Shown here piece after piece: positions 1 through 8,385 of a DNA stretch of 64,000 nucleotides; the stretch's first letter is position 1, and the number at the start of each line of letters is the position of its first letter. Under the pieces are notes generated by a model. That model did not search any database. It was not told the DNA's origin and saw only the letters and a list, made by a program, of their open reading frames with translations. Origin of the DNA: Microbacterium sediminis (GTDB taxonomy: Bacteria > Actinomycetota > Actinomycetes > Actinomycetales > Microbacteriaceae); contig NZ_CP038256.1 of the NCBI RefSeq assembly GCF_004564075.1, forward strand, positions 744,001 through 808,000. Reading direction: 5' to 3'. A program made the translations under genes and the position numbers.

Positions 1-31
1 CGGGAGCGCCACGGCCCGCGCCGCGGCGGGG

Positions 32-1429
32 TCAGCGCGGCTCGAGCACGCGGGTCTCCAGCTGGGGCCGCACCCGGCCCTCCGGTCGCACGAACAGCGC
101 GTAGGCGGCCGACAGCAGCGCGATCCAGATCGCGCCGACGACGAGCGCGGTGCGGCCCGACTCTGTGAAGGCGAGGATCACGACGACGAACGCCATGAAC
201 GCGAGCGCGACGACATCGGTCCACGGCCACAGCGGCATCGGGAAGCCCGTGCCCGGCTCGCCGGTGCGGGCCATCTCGCGGCGCATGCCGTGGTGGGCGA
301 GCAGGATCGACGCCCACGTCAGCACGGTCGCGAACGTCGCGATCGAGGCGACCACGAGGAACAGCTGGTCGGGGATCAGCAGGTAGGCGCCGAGGCCCAC
401 CACGGTGCAGCCGGCGACGATCGCGACCGGCACGATCGGCACACCCGAGCGGGACAGGCGCGTGAAGACCGCCGGCGCGTGGTGCTGCTCCGCGAGGCCG
501 TACATCGTGCGGCTCGCGGCGTACGTGATCGAGTTCATCGCCGACAGCGCCGCGGTGAGCACGACGAAGTTGATGATGTGCGCGGCCGCCGGCACGCCGA
601 GCTTCGCGAACACCTGCACGAACGGCGATTCGCCCGATCCGATCTCCGTCCACGGGATGAGCATGAGGATCACGGCGAGGGTCGCGACGTAGAACAGCAG
701 GATCCGCACCGGCACCGTGTTCACGGCCTTCGGGATCGCCCGCGCCGGATCCGCCGTCTCGCCGGCCGTCATGCCGAGCGTCTCGATCCCGCCGAACGAG
801 AACACGACGATGCCGAGGCTCATGACGATGCCCCAGACGCCGAACGGCGCAAAGCCGCCGGCGTGGTCGAAGAGGTTGTGCGGGCCGGGATCGAAGCCGC
901 CCAGGCTCACGCCGAGCACGATGAGCACGAGGCCACCGGCGATGAGGGCGATGATCGTGACGATCTTGATGAGGGTGAACCAGAACTCCAGCTCGCCGAA
1001 CACCTTCACGCGCAGCAGGTTGAGGCCGCAGATCAGCGCGATCGCGGCGACCATCCACACCCAGCCGGGGGTGTCGGGGTACCACATGCCCATGTACCCG
1101 GCCGCGGCGGTCATGTCGGCGACGGCGACGACGATCATCTCGAACGTGAACGTCCAGCCCGTGAGGAATCCCAGGAACGGGCTGACGTAGCGGCTCGTGT
1201 ACTGCGCGAACGATCCCGCCACCGGGTGGCGCACCGCCATCTCACCGAGGGCGCGCATCACGGCGTACGCCGCGCACCCAGCGACGAGGTAGGCGACGAG
1301 CACGGCGGGCCCCGCGGCCTGGATCGTCTCGGACGAACCGTAGAACAGGCCCGTGCCGATCGCGGTGCCGAGGGCGATGAAACGGATGTGCCGCAGCGAC
1401 AGGGTGCGGCCGAGGCGATCAGAAGACAC
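32..1429 (-). CDS. APC-family amino acid permease
   Basis: Inner-membrane amino acid/proton symporter of the APC superfamily, AAT (GabP/AnsP/ProY-like) branch; it would import an amino acid or a close analogue. The 465 residues carry about 12 hydrophobic segments, and the N-terminal SLRHIRFIALGTAIGTGLF stretch (about residues 11-29) is the typical first helix with the glycine-rich substrate loop. FSFGGIETLG near residue 210 is the conserved helix-6 region. Length is usual for the family. The start is GTG at 1429, read backwards; a TAGCCT box lies 8 bases upstream. The gene stands alone and its substrate cannot be told from sequence. Confidence 0.85.
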   Translation of the reverse strand: MSSDRLGRTLSLRHIRFIALGTAIGTGLFYGSSETIQAAGPAVLVAYLVAGCAAYAVMRALGEMAVRHPVAGSFAQYTSRYVSPFLGFLTGWTFTFEMIVVAVADMTAAAGYMGMWYPDTPGWVWMVAAIALICGLNLLRVKVFGELEFWFTLIKIVTIIALIAGGLVLIVLGVSLGGFDPGPHNLFDHAGGFAPFGVWGIVMSLGIVVFSFGGIETLGMTAGETADPARAIPKAVNTVPVRILLFYVATLAVILMLIPWTEIGSGESPFVQVFAKLGVPAAAHIINFVVLTAALSAMNSITYAASRTMYGLAEQHHAPAVFTRLSRSGVPIVPVAIVAGCTVVGLGAYLLIPDQLFLVVASIATFATVLTWASILLAHHGMRREMARTGEPGTGFPMPLWPWTDVVALAFMAFVVVILAFTESGRTALVVGAIWIALLSAAYALFVRPEGRVRPQLETRVLEPR

Positions 1430-1471
1430 GAGGATCGAGGCTAGGCGATGAACCCGATCCTCCGGTGCGAG

Positions 1472-1490
1472 GCCCGCCCTCCGGGCGGAC
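1472..1490 (-). terminator. Possible terminator of the ramB-like gene
   Basis: A short GC hairpin lies 12 bases past the stop of the regulator: an 8-bp stem with one mismatch around a TCC loop. There is no clear U-run, so this is a weak call. Confidence 0.35.
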
Positions 1491-1502
1491 CCTCACCGCG
1501 GA

Positions 1503-2957
1503 TCATCCGGCGTGGCGCTCCAGGAACTCGAACACCGTGCTGTCGTCGACGCCCGGGAACGTGCCGCGGGGGAGCGGCGTGAAGATGTGCGTGTGCACGC
1601 GGGCGCTGGGCCACGCCTTGCCGCGCCAGCGGTCGGCGAGCTCGCCGGGGGCGCGGCGGCAGCACGACTCGTCGGGGCAGGTCGAGGTCTGGCGGTTCTG
1701 CGTCTCGCGGCCGCGCCACCACCGGGCGTCGTCGAAGGGCACGCCCACCGTGATCGAGAAGTCGCCGTCCGAGCGCGATCCGGTCTGGGTCGAGCACCAG
1801 AACGTGCCGGCCGGGGTGTCGGTGTACTGGTAGTGCTCGGTCGTGCGGTTCTGCTGGTCGAACGCGTCGCGGGCGCTGAACTTGCGGCACACGACCTGGC
1901 CCTCGATCGAGCCCGTGACGTCCTCCGGCAGCGGCAGGCCGTCATTCTCGTACACGCGCTCGATGTGGCCCTCCGCGCCCACGCGCAGGAAGTGCAGCCG
2001 CATGTCGAAGTGCGTCGTCATGAGGTTGGTCATGCGCATCGCCGCGGCCTCGTGCGTCACGCCGAACGCGTCGCGCAGGTCCTCGACCGCGAGGTTGCGG
2101 TCCTTCTTCGCCTGCTCGAGGTAGGCCACCGCCGCCGTCTCGGGCACGAGGCAGCACGAGGCGTAGTAGTTGATCTCGAGGCGCTGCTGCAGGAAATCCG
2201 CGTAGTCCGTGGGCGGCTTGTGGCCGAGCAGGCGGTGCGCCATGGCCTGCAGCGCCATCGAGCGCAGGCCGTGGCCGCCGGGGATCGAGGCGGGCGGCAG
2301 GTAGATGCGGCCGTTCTCGAGGTCGGTGATCGACCGGGTCGCCGACGGCAGGTCGTTGACGTAGATGAGCTCGAAGCCCAGCTGCTCGGCCATGATGCTC
2401 ACGGTGCGGTGGCTCAGCGCGCCGCCGGTGTGGCCGGCGGCGGCGAGCTGCTTCTCGGCGAGCTTCTCGATGTCGGGCAGGTAGTTGTGGCGCTCGCGCA
2501 TGCGCAGGCGCAGCTCGGTGTTGGCGCGGCGGGCCTCCTCGGGCGTGGCGATCGCCTCGCGCTCGCGGCGCTGCAGCTCGTGGTGGAGGCCGAGGATCGA
2601 CTCGAGCGTCTCGTCGCTGATCGACTTCGACACCTTCACCGGGGGGATGCCGAGCTGGCGGAACACCGGGCTGGACTGCGCGCGTTCGAGTTCGAGCTCC
2701 AGCGCCGCGCGGCGGTTCGGCGGCCCGCCCGCGATGAGGTCCTGCACGCTCGTGCCGGTGGCGACCGCGATGCTCTGCAGCAGCGAGAGCTTGGGCTCGC
2801 GCTTGCCGTTCTCGATGAGGCTGAGCTGGCTGCCGGCGACGCCGACGGCCGCGCCGAGCTCGTCGAGGGTGAGCCCCTTCTGCACGCGGTAGTGCCGGAT
2901 CCGGTGGCCGAGGGTCTTCAGCTCCAGGGCGCTGTGCGCATCGCTCGCCGGTGTCAT
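1503..2957 (-). CDS. ramB: ScfR/RamB-type transcriptional regulator (XRE HTH + ImmA/IrrE-like + DUF2083)
   Basis: Regulator of short-chain fatty acid (acetate/propionate) metabolism in actinobacteria. Domains in order: XRE helix-turn-helix (about residues 14-70), a linker, an IrrE/ImmA-like domain (about 155-290) and the C-terminal DUF2083 region with a cysteine cluster (CPDESCCR). In the pseudo-peptidase domain the usual HExxH reads H241-R-L-L-G-H246, so the catalytic Glu is absent while a downstream Glu (E261) remains; this fits a sensor role rather than proteolysis. 484 residues is normal for RamB (about 470-490). It is divergent from pckG, a typical gluconeogenic target, across a shared 115-bp region with a palindrome. 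The family call is secure; orthology to ramB is inferred. Confidence 0.82.
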   Translation of the reverse strand: MTPASDAHSALELKTLGHRIRHYRVQKGLTLDELGAAVGVAGSQLSLIENGKREPKLSLLQSIAVATGTSVQDLIAGGPPNRRAALELELERAQSSPVFRQLGIPPVKVSKSISDETLESILGLHHELQRREREAIATPEEARRANTELRLRMRERHNYLPDIEKLAEKQLAAAGHTGGALSHRTVSIMAEQLGFELIYVNDLPSATRSITDLENGRIYLPPASIPGGHGLRSMALQAMAHRLLGHKPPTDYADFLQQRLEINYYASCCLVPETAAVAYLEQAKKDRNLAVEDLRDAFGVTHEAAAMRMTNLMTTHFDMRLHFLRVGAEGHIERVYENDGLPLPEDVTGSIEGQVVCRKFSARDAFDQQNRTTEHYQYTDTPAGTFWCSTQTGSRSDGDFSITVGVPFDDARWWRGRETQNRQTSTCPDESCCRRAPGELADRWRGKAWPSARVHTHIFTPLPRGTFPGVDDSTVFEFLERHAG

Positions 2958-2969
2958 TCCTTGATCATA
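2958..2969 (-). promoter_or_regulatory. -10 box of ramB, probably leaderless
   Basis: On the minus strand a TATGAT hexamer (2964-2969) sits 6 bases before the ATG at 2957, which would put the transcription start on or next to the A of the start codon. An AAGGA lies in the gap, so a very short leader with a ribosome site is also possible. The -35 region is covered by the palindrome at 2973-2990. Confidence 0.5.
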
Positions 2970-2972
2970 TCT

Positions 2973-2990
2973 AAAGAACGATGATTCTTT
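2973..2990. promoter_or_regulatory. Palindromic operator between ramB and pckG
   Basis: Perfect inverted repeat AAAGAA-N6-TTCTTT in the divergent control region, upstream of the ramB -10 box and about 83 bases before the pckG start. Its position fits autorepression and co-regulation of pckG by the RamB-like protein. It is not the published corynebacterial RamB motif, so the pairing is inference. Confidence 0.5.
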
Positions 2991-3072
2991 CGACGCTGTG
3001 GGGCCTTAAGTCCGACGGATGGCCGCCCATCCTGGATGTATCCCCTCGTCCATACCGCGAAGGAGCCACCTG

Positions 3073-4923
3073 GTGACGATCGAGACCTACCCCGCCCCCA
3101 CGGCCGCCGAGACCGCTCCGGCGATCGTCGGACCCGCCATGGCGGATCTCGTCGCCTGGGTGGACGAGATCGCCGCCCTCACCAAGCCGGACCGCATCCA
3201 CTGGGTGTCGGGTTCCGCGGACGAGCACGACGCGCTCCTGCAGGAGATGGTCGACAAGGGCACGCTCATCAAGCTCGACGACGCGAAGCGCCCCCACTCG
3301 TACCTCGCCCGCTCGGATGCCGGCGATGTGGCGCGCCTCGAGTCGCGCACGTTCATCTGCTCCGAGAAGGAGGAGGACGCCGGCCCGACCAACAACTGGG
3401 TCGCCCCGGCGCAGATGCGCGCCCGGCTCGAGCCGCTGTTCGAGGGGTCGATGCGCGGCCGCACCATGTACGTCGTGCCGTTCTCGATGGGCAAGGTCGG
3501 CGGCCCGATCTCGCAGCTGGGCGTCCAGCTCACCGACAGCGCCTACGCCGTCGCCTCGATCGAGATCATGACGCGGGTCGGCGACGAGGTCGTGGAGCTG
3601 ATCGCCGAGGGCGCGCCGTTCGTCAAGACCGTGCACAGCGTGGGCGCGCCGCTGGTGGGCGACGCCGAGGACTCCGCCTGGCCGTCCAACCCCGAGAAGT
3701 ACATCGTCCACTACCCCGAGTCGCTCGAGGTGTGGTCGTTCGGGTCGGGCTACGGCGGCAACGCGATCCTCGCCAAGAAGTGCTACGCGCTGCGCATCGC
3801 CTCGGTGCTTGGCCGCGATCAGGGCTGGATGGCCGAGCACATGCTCCTCATCCGCGTGATCGACCCGAACGGCAAGGCGTACCACGTGGCCGCGGCGTTC
3901 CCCTCGGCCTGCGGCAAGACCAACCTCGCGATGCTGCGCCCGACGATCCCGGGCTGGCGGGTCGAGACGCTCGGCGACGACATCACCTGGATCCGTCCGG
4001 GCGACGACGGCCGCCTGTACGCGATCAACCCGGAGGCCGGCTTCTTCGGCGTCGCGCCCGGTACCGGCGAGTCGACGAACGTCACGGCCGTCGAGACGCT
4101 GTGGGGCAACGTCATCTTCACGAACGTCGCGCTCACCGACGACGGCGACGTGTGGTGGGAGGGCCTGACCGACGAGGCGCCCGCGCACCTCATCGACTGG
4201 CAGGGCAACGACTGGACGCCCGACGCCGGCCGCCCCGCCGCGCACCCGAACTCGCGCTTCACGGTGGCCGCCGCGCAGGCGCCGTCGATCTCGCCGGACT
4301 GGGAGGAGGCCGTCCCGCTCGACGTCATCCTCTTCGGCGGCCGTCGCGCCACGAACGTGCCGCTCGTGGTGCAGGCCTTCGACTGGGAGCACGGCGTGTT
4401 CCTCGGGTCGACGATCTCGTCGGAGCGCACCGCCGCCGCGGAGGGCACCGTGGGCGAGCTGCGCCGCGACCCGTTCGCCATGATGCCGTTCTGCGGCTAC
4501 AACATGGCCGACTACTTCGCGCACTGGATCGAGATGGGCGAGGCGGCCGAGAAGCTGCCCGCGATCTTCCAGGTCAACTGGTTCCGCAAGGGCGCCGACG
4601 GCCGCTTCCTGTGGCCCGGCTTCGGCGACAACTCGCGCGTCATCGACTGGATCATCCGCCGCATCCAGGGCGAGGCCGGCGCCGTCGAGTCGCCCATCGG
4701 CCTGCTGCCCGAGCCCGGTGCGCTGAACCTCGACGGGATCGACGTGCCGGAGGCCGACCTCGAGGAGCTGTTCTCGATCGATCCCGACTCGTGGCTGGCC
4801 GAAGCCGACCTCACCGAGGAGTTCTACAACACGTTCGGCGACAAGGTGCCGGCGCAGCTGCGAGCGCAGCTCGACGCCCTCCGCACCCGCCTGAAGGCCG
4901 CGAAGACCCAGACCGCACGCTGA
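3073..4923 (+). CDS. pckG: Phosphoenolpyruvate carboxykinase (GTP)
   Basis: Cytosolic gluconeogenic enzyme: oxaloacetate + GTP to PEP + GDP + CO2. The active-site loop with the reactive cysteine ([13 protein letters not shown]), the FGSGYGGNA substrate loop and the downstream FGGRR segment are all present. 616 residues matches GTP-type PEPCKs (about 600-620). I chose the GTG at 3073 (VTIETYPAP), which has an AAGGAG site just upstream, rather than an in-frame ATG at 3019 that adds 18 residues of unlikely sequence. Divergent from the ramB-like regulator, which probably ties it to acetate/propionate growth; ends at a strong terminator. Confidence 0.96.
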   Translation: MTIETYPAPTAAETAPAIVGPAMADLVAWVDEIAALTKPDRIHWVSGSADEHDALLQEMVDKGTLIKLDDAKRPHSYLARSDAGDVARLESRTFICSEKEEDAGPTNNWVAPAQMRARLEPLFEGSMRGRTMYVVPFSMGKVGGPISQLGVQLTDSAYAVASIEIMTRVGDEVVELIAEGAPFVKTVHSVGAPLVGDAEDSAWPSNPEKYIVHYPESLEVWSFGSGYGGNAILAKKCYALRIASVLGRDQGWMAEHMLLIRVIDPNGKAYHVAAAFPSACGKTNLAMLRPTIPGWRVETLGDDITWIRPGDDGRLYAINPEAGFFGVAPGTGESTNVTAVETLWGNVIFTNVALTDDGDVWWEGLTDEAPAHLIDWQGNDWTPDAGRPAAHPNSRFTVAAAQAPSISPDWEEAVPLDVILFGGRRATNVPLVVQAFDWEHGVFLGSTISSERTAAAEGTVGELRRDPFAMMPFCGYNMADYFAHWIEMGEAAEKLPAIFQVNWFRKGADGRFLWPGFGDNSRVIDWIIRRIQGEAGAVESPIGLLPEPGALNLDGIDVPEADLEELFSIDPDSWLAEADLTEEFYNTFGDKVPAQLRAQLDALRTRLKAAKTQTAR

Positions 4924-4973
4924 GTCTTCGCCGCGACGCTCCGGACCGCACGCCGGAGCCGAGCACGACAGAT

Positions 4974-5007
4974 GCGGCCCGCCCCCACCGATCCGGGGGC
5001 GGGCCGC
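4974..5007. terminator. Bidirectional terminator between pckG and the S9 peptidase gene
   Basis: A perfect 13-bp GC stem (4974-4986 with 4995-5007) and an 8-base loop, followed on the plus strand by TTCTTGTTC. It lies between two convergent genes and can serve both. Confidence 0.85.
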
Positions 5008-5033
5008 TTCTTGTTCGCGCTCGCGGACCCGGG

Positions 5034-7055
5034 TCAGCCGAGCAGCTCGGGGCGGGGAGCGTCCTCGCCGAGCACATGCTCCGACAGGAACGCGAAGATC
5101 GTCTCGTACCAGACCTTCGCGTGCTGCGGGGTGAGGACCCAGTGGTTCTCGTTGGGGAAGTACAGGAACCGGTGGGGCATCTCGCCCTCCGGGCTCGCGT
5201 GGTGCAGGAAGAGATCGGTCCACAGGCGCAGGCCCTCGCCGATCGGCACACGGTAGTCCTTGTCGCCGTGGATCACGAGCATCGGCGTGGCGATGTTCTC
5301 GACGTGGCGGTGCGGCGAGTTCTCGACGAGGCCCTCGGGCGTGAAGGTCGACAGCCAGTAGGTGGGCATGTCGGTGGTGCCGCTGAACTGATCGAGCGCC
5401 CACAGGCTCGCGTGGGTGACGATCGCCCGGAAGCGGTCGGTGTGGCCGGCGACCCAGTTGGCCATGTAGCCGCCGAAGGATCCGCCCATGGCGGCCGTGC
5501 GGGTCTCGTCGATGTCGTCGCGCGCCTCGACGGCGTCGGTGATCGCCATGAGGTCGGTGTACGGCTTGTCGCCCCAGGCGTTCCAGCCGCGGGCGATGAA
5601 GTCGAGGCCGTAGCCGGTGCTGAGGGCGGGATCGGGCAGCAGCACCGCGTAGCCCTTGGCGACCATCAGCTGCGGCGTCCAGCGCCAGCTCCACGCGTTC
5701 CAGCTGTTGAGCGGTCCGCCGTGGATCCACAGCAGCAGGGGGCTCGGCTCCGTCGCCCCCTCGGGGGTGAGCAGCCAGCCGCGCACGCGGGTGCCGTCCT
5801 CCGCGGTGGTCTCGACCTCGTGCATCGTCGCGTTCGGCGCGGGCACGCGCGCGGGCGTCGCCAGCGGGATGACCGATCCGTTGACCACCTTGACGGGGTG
5901 CGGCGGCTCGAGCCAGTTGGAGCGCAGCGCGGTGATGACGCCGTCGTCGGCGATGTCGATCGAGCTGTAGGCGTAGTCGTCGTGCGTGAGCCGCTCGGGC
6001 GCGGAGCCGTCGAGCGGGATCCGGAAGATCGGTGCGCGGCCGTTGTCGTCGGCGGTGGCGATGAGCGCGTCGTCGCCCGGGGCGAACCGGAAGGACGAGG
6101 GCCAGCGGTCCCACTGCGCGGCGAGCCGCGTGGGGTTCGAGCCGTCGATGCCCGCGACCCAGAGCTCGGCGTCGGACGGGCCGGCGGGCGTGGTCCGCGC
6201 GGTGCGCAGATAGGCCACGCGCGTGCCGTCGTTGCTGATCGCCGGTTCCTCGATGTCGAAACCGTCCTCGGTGATGAGGACCCGGCGCTCGCCGGTGGTG
6301 ACGTCGATCGCGACGAGATCATGGGCGAACGTGCGGTCGGCGATGCGCCGGACGCTGGAGATCACGGTGCCGCCGTCGGGGGTGATCGCCTGCGTCGCAT
6401 TGTCGAAGGCGCGGCCCGGCTTCGGGGTGAGGTCGCGCAGGGTCGGGCGAGGCCGCTCGCCGGCGGCCGGGGCGGGGGCGATGTCGCCGTCGACGAGCAG
6501 CAGGTGCGGCTCGGAAGGGCCGAGGTCGTGGTCCCAGTAACGCACCGGCAGCGTCTCGTGGAGGATCGCCTGCACCTTCAGATCCTTGCGCTTCTTGCGC
6601 AGCTCGGCCTCCGCCTCGAGGCCGGCGGCGCCCGGCAGCAGGCCCGTGCCCAGCACCACGGTGCCGGCCTCGCGGGCCACGGCGGCGATGCCGCTCACCC
6701 CGCTGGCCAGCGCCGTGAGCGCGCGGGCGTCGCCGCCGTCGCGGGGCAGCAGCCACAGCTGCGCGGTGGACTCGGGGGCGTCCCTGTCCTCGGCGTCGGG
6801 CCGGGCCGACGTGAACAGCAGGTCGCCGCTGGGCAGGAACGCCGCGCCCGTCTCGCCCTTCGCCGAGCGCGTGAGGCGCACCGGCGCTCCCTCGCCGGCG
6901 ACGGGGATCCGCCAGATCGCCCGCTCCCACGCCGTCTTGTCGGCATTGAGCGTCGCGACCGTCGCCGCGGCCCAGGAGCCGTCGGGCGAGAGGGCGAGCG
7001 ATTCGACGCGCGGGAGGGAGATGAACTGATCCAGATCGGCGTACGGCGAGGTCAT
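5034..7055 (-). CDS. S9-family prolyl oligopeptidase / acylaminoacyl-peptidase
   Basis: Probably cytosolic serine peptidase (no signal peptide seen) with an N-terminal beta-propeller (TolB/WD40-like, about residues 1-400) and a C-terminal alpha/beta hydrolase domain (about 410-673). The catalytic triad can be read directly: Ser526 in GGSFGGYM, Asp600 in HGDKDYRVP, His638 in NENHW. The oxyanion-type LLLWIHGGP motif is present. 673 residues fits the S9C (acylaminoacyl-peptidase) group. It would act on short peptides or acylated N-termini; exact specificity is unknown. It converges on pckG and probably has its own leaderless promoter. Confidence 0.9.
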   Translation of the reverse strand: MTSPYADLDQFISLPRVESLALSPDGSWAAATVATLNADKTAWERAIWRIPVAGEGAPVRLTRSAKGETGAAFLPSGDLLFTSARPDAEDRDAPESTAQLWLLPRDGGDARALTALASGVSGIAAVAREAGTVVLGTGLLPGAAGLEAEAELRKKRKDLKVQAILHETLPVRYWDHDLGPSEPHLLLVDGDIAPAPAAGERPRPTLRDLTPKPGRAFDNATQAITPDGGTVISSVRRIADRTFAHDLVAIDVTTGERRVLITEDGFDIEEPAISNDGTRVAYLRTARTTPAGPSDAELWVAGIDGSNPTRLAAQWDRWPSSFRFAPGDDALIATADDNGRAPIFRIPLDGSAPERLTHDDYAYSSIDIADDGVITALRSNWLEPPHPVKVVNGSVIPLATPARVPAPNATMHEVETTAEDGTRVRGWLLTPEGATEPSPLLLWIHGGPLNSWNAWSWRWTPQLMVAKGYAVLLPDPALSTGYGLDFIARGWNAWGDKPYTDLMAITDAVEARDDIDETRTAAMGGSFGGYMANWVAGHTDRFRAIVTHASLWALDQFSGTTDMPTYWLSTFTPEGLVENSPHRHVENIATPMLVIHGDKDYRVPIGEGLRLWTDLFLHHASPEGEMPHRFLYFPNENHWVLTPQHAKVWYETIFAFLSEHVLGEDAPRPELLG

Positions 7056-7067
7056 GGCTCCACCGTA
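7056..7067 (-). promoter_or_regulatory. -10 box of the S9 peptidase gene (leaderless)
   Basis: TACGGT (minus strand, 7062-7067) ends 6 bases before the ATG at 7055, and there is no good ribosome site in between. This is part of a pattern seen at many genes in the window. No clear -35. Confidence 0.4.
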
Positions 7068-7091
7068 ACGGCCGCGTGTTACGGCGGGGCG

Positions 7092-8159
7092 TCAGCCGCG
7101 GAGCACCGTCATCGCCCGCTCGAGCGCCGCGTGGATCGCCTCCTCCGGCGCGGGGCGGAGCAGCTCGAAGGTCGGCTCGGCGCTCGCGCGCTGCGTGGGC
7201 GGCGGCGGCTTCCACAGGCCCACGACCTCACCCTCGTGCACGAGCAGGGAGCGCACCATGCCGTTGGCGCCGGGGCCGGCGGCGGCCATGACGTCGAACC
7301 CCGCGACGCGGGAGCGGTCGGCATAGGCGATGTAGTACTCCTCGAAGGTGGGCAGGGCGTGCGTCGACGGCGCGGCCGGCGAGCGCCGGGGCGGCGACGT
7401 CGAGACGAACAGCGTTGCGTCGTCGGCCTCGATCGTGGCGAGGCGCTCGGCGGCGCCCGCGGCCGCCCGCCGCGCGTCGCCCTTCGTCACGCCCGCCCAC
7501 CAGGCGAAGTCCTCGGGGCTCGCGGGGCCGTGCCCCTCGACGTACCGGGCGAACATCTCGACGAGCGGATCGGCGGGGCTCTCGTGCGCCGGGATCCACT
7601 CGTCCACGAGCACGAGACGCTGCTCGCGCGGCTCGAGGCCGTCGCGCCGCACGGTCGGGCCCCAGCAGATCACGCCGCGGAGCGCGATGTGGAACAGCAG
7701 GTGGTAGCCGCGGCCGGCGGCGGTGGGGATCCCGGCGGCCTCCCACAGCGCGAGCGCCTCGGCGCGGGTGAGTGCCCCGCCGCCGCGCAGCGCGGAGACG
7801 ATCGCCTCCCGCGCCCGGGCGATCGTGGCGTCGTCGAGCCCCAGCTGCGCGCGCCGCGTGGCGGTCTGCGCGATCGTGCGCTCGGCCGTGACCGCGAGCA
7901 CCCCGCGCAGGTCGCGCGCCGCGATCGTGTGGAGCGTGCCGCGTTGCGTCCACGCCCGCACGAGCTCGCCGCGGTCGTACGCCGCGTCGACCTGCGAGGC
8001 CGTGCCGCCTCGGGTCCTCGTGGCGATCGCCAGGCGGCCGCCCCAGTAGTCCTGCGACTGCACGCACAGCAGGTGGCGCGCCGCGTCCGAGACCGTGCGC
8101 GCGGGGGCGGTCAGCCGGTGATGCCGCAGCCGGAGGGCGCGCAGCCTCGCGAGGTCCAT
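7092..8159 (-). CDS. Winged-helix DNA-binding domain protein (HTH_42 / DUF1006 family)
   Basis: 355-residue protein of the HTH_42 family, which includes the YcaQ/AlkZ-like DNA glycosylases and many uncharacterised actinobacterial relatives. The N-terminal LCVQSQDYWGGRLAI and WTQRGTLHTIAARD stretches (the second is the family's characteristic R-G-T-x-H region) are clear, as is the TFEEYYIAYADR segment near residue 265. I took the ATG at 8159 (MDLARLRAL); an upstream in-frame start would add 26 Arg/Gly-rich residues with no homology feel. A role in DNA repair is possible from the family but not shown here. Confidence 0.75.
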   Translation of the reverse strand: MDLARLRALRLRHHRLTAPARTVSDAARHLLCVQSQDYWGGRLAIATRTRGGTASQVDAAYDRGELVRAWTQRGTLHTIAARDLRGVLAVTAERTIAQTATRRAQLGLDDATIARAREAIVSALRGGGALTRAEALALWEAAGIPTAAGRGYHLLFHIALRGVICWGPTVRRDGLEPREQRLVLVDEWIPAHESPADPLVEMFARYVEGHGPASPEDFAWWAGVTKGDARRAAAGAAERLATIEADDATLFVSTSPPRRSPAAPSTHALPTFEEYYIAYADRSRVAGFDVMAAAGPGANGMVRSLLVHEGEVVGLWKPPPPTQRASAEPTFELLRPAPEEAIHAALERAMTVLRG

Positions 8160-8171
8160 GCCGCCATCATG
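8160..8171 (-). promoter_or_regulatory. Possible -10 box of the HTH_42 gene (leaderless)
   Basis: CATGAT (minus strand, 8166-8171) lies 6 bases before the chosen ATG, matching the leaderless spacing seen elsewhere. The first base departs from TAnnnT, so this is weak. Confidence 0.3.
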
Positions 8172-8207
8172 CCCGTGATCGCCGACATCGCCGGTGCGCC
8201 GTCGCTT

Positions 8208-8363
8208 TCGACTCCGGCGCTTCGCACCTCCGCTCAAGCCGTCTCCGCTGCGTTCGCTTCGCTCACTCCGGTCGACGACCCGTTACGGGCTCGTCGACCG
8301 GAGCGCCCGCAGGGCGCGGAGCGGAGACGTGCCGAGCGGAGGCCGCGAAGCGGCCGAAGTCGA
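8208..8363. repeat. Long palindromic intergenic repeat element, copy A
   Basis: About 155 bp that can fold back almost end to end. Nested pairs: TTCGACT with AGTCGA at the outer ends, CCTCCGCTC (8227-8235) with GAGCGGAGG (8334-8342), GTCTCCGC (8241-8248) with GCGGAGAC (8321-8328), and a near-perfect central hairpin 8266-8303 (13 bp, then CCCG-TTA-CGGG). A related element lies at 49951-50082. It sits between two genes on the same strand, downstream of the ABC exporter. It looks like a REP/BIME-type repeat family; terminator activity is possible. Confidence 0.7.
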
Positions 8364-8385
8364 GGCGGGGCGGGCGACCGGCGTG

